A model generated the notes under the pieces. That model was not told where the DNA came from and ran no database searches. It worked only from the letters and a program-made list of their open reading frames with translations. The translations under genes were made by a program, and so were the position numbers. From contig NZ_MZGT01000006.1 of NCBI RefSeq assembly GCF_002029255.1, positions 48,480 through 112,479 of the forward strand: DNA of 64,000 nt, given 5' to 3'. This stretch comes from Clostridium chromiireducens. Its GTDB lineage: Bacteria; Bacillota; Clostridia; Clostridiales; Clostridiaceae. Each line of letters opens with the position of its first letter. The first letter of the stretch is position 1. Positions 63,533 through 64,000 of the stretch are shown here, piece by piece.

Positions 63533-63949
63533 CTATTTTAATAAATCCGAAACTTTAGTTTTTTTCAAAGAATTCTTCATTTCATCCTCTGCTTCCTCTA
63601 AGCAAGTCGATATTTTATTTTTTAATAAAATCACAGTATCTCCATCAATATTAAAATCAAACTTTGTTTTAAACAAAGCTCTCTCATGCTCTATTGCAAG
63701 AAAAATATCTAAAAGAGTAATATCATCTGGGGATTTTGCAAGAAGAACTCCACCTTTTGCTCCTTCTCTTGTCATTGTCAATCCAGCTATGGTCAAACTA
63801 TTTAAAATTTTCACCGCTGTAGGAAGTGCAATATTTAATTTTTCACTTATAGCTTTTGTTGTAAGAAATTCATATTTACATTCCTTCATTTTTACAGCTA
63901 TGTACAAAATTATAGAAATTGCCTGAGAAATTGATACCGAATAAGCCAT
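63533..63949 (-). CDS. Rrf2 family transcriptional regulator
   Basis: This 138-residue protein has the Rrf2 winged HTH (about 10-65: SISQAISIILYIAVKMKECKYEFLTTKAISEKLNIALPTAVKILNSLTIAGLTMTREGAKGGVLLA). A helical C-terminus follows. It has only single, scattered cysteines and lacks the three-Cys cluster of IscR, so it probably does not bind a [2Fe-2S] cluster. The frame opens at a GTG (63958) inside AAGGTGA; ATG 63949 is preferred. It lies just upstream of the EFR1 gene and may control it. Confidence 0.87.
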   Translation of the reverse strand: MAYSVSISQAISIILYIAVKMKECKYEFLTTKAISEKLNIALPTAVKILNSLTIAGLTMTREGAKGGVLLAKSPDDITLLDIFLAIEHERALFKTKFDFNIDGDTVILLKNKISTCLEEAEDEMKNSLKKTKVSDLLK

Positions 63950-63971
63950 ATTTATCACCTTAATTATAAAT

Positions 63972-64000
63972 TTTAATAACTATATATATAGTATATATAG
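63972..64000 (-). promoter_or_regulatory. AT-rich repeat region upstream of the Rrf2 gene
   Basis: AACTATATATATAGTATATATAG at the window edge overlaps palindromes CTATATATATAG. A similar stretch (ATATATAGTTATCTATATAA) precedes the EFR1 gene at about 63456-63480. They may be shared regulator sites, but low complexity limits the claim. Confidence 0.35.

Overview
The window is AT-rich, with AGA/ATA/TTA-biased codons, strong AGGAGG-type ribosome binding sites and many hairpin-plus-T-tract terminators. It carries SpoVA spore-germination genes, a maltose-type PTS locus, flavodiiron and ferredoxin proteins, and an iron-containing alcohol dehydrogenase. This combination points to a saccharolytic, spore-forming, probably solventogenic Clostridium (C. 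beijerinckii/C. acetobutylicum-like); the species is an inference. The layout looks chromosomal. No tRNA, rRNA, CRISPR array, intact insertion sequence or prophage was seen.

Region 1 (1-11 kb): the end of a DUF1657-DUF421-spoVAC-spoVAD-spoVAE operon; a minus-strand alpha-glucoside PTS operon (EIICB, 6-phospho-alpha-glucosidase, EIIA) with an RpiR regulator and a candidate operator; a biotin operon bioY-bioD-bioA behind a clear BirA box; and a lipoprotein. Region 2 (11-24.5 kb): an iron alcohol dehydrogenase with a MerR-type promoter, a degenerate PrpR-like regulator, a MATE pump, a short-chain dehydrogenase, a Crp/Fnr regulator, AcpH, an ABC exporter and phosphoketolase. A broken copy of the exporter permease lies on the far side of phosphoketolase (25.1 kb).

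Region 3 (25-36 kb): a LytTR/DUF3021 pair next to a target-like membrane gene with 21-bp-spaced repeats, an AraC regulator, a 309-bp foldback (MITE-like) element, and an epoxyqueuosine-reductase-like Fe-S protein. The most striking locus follows: a three-part fusion (acyl-CoA dehydrogenase + ETF-alpha FAD domain + rubredoxin) directly upstream of a flavodiiron protein. Together these could pass electrons from acyl-CoA to O2 or NO. Four GTATAC sites exactly 13 bp apart lie upstream. A LysE/LysR divergent pair comes next.

Region 4 (36-50 kb): a methyltransferase, BrnQ, an epimerase/HTH divergent pair of atypical composition, a collapsed PEP-synthase/rifampin-phosphotransferase pseudogene, a small HTH regulator with tandem operator repeats, a nitroreductase, VanZ, and a cell-wall-binding protein next to a two-component system. 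A PadR/esterase operon with paired palindromes ends the region.

Region 5 (50-64 kb): a run of small redox and regulator modules. Three MerR-family genes sit near promoters with the diagnostic 19-bp spacer. The rest are short-chain dehydrogenases, FMN reductases, methionine aminopeptidase with a SEC-C motif, HxlR, TetR and Rrf2 regulators, an EamA exporter, and two EFR1-type flavodoxin-ferredoxin proteins. This looks like an accessory stress and electrophile-response region in which most genes carry their own regulator.
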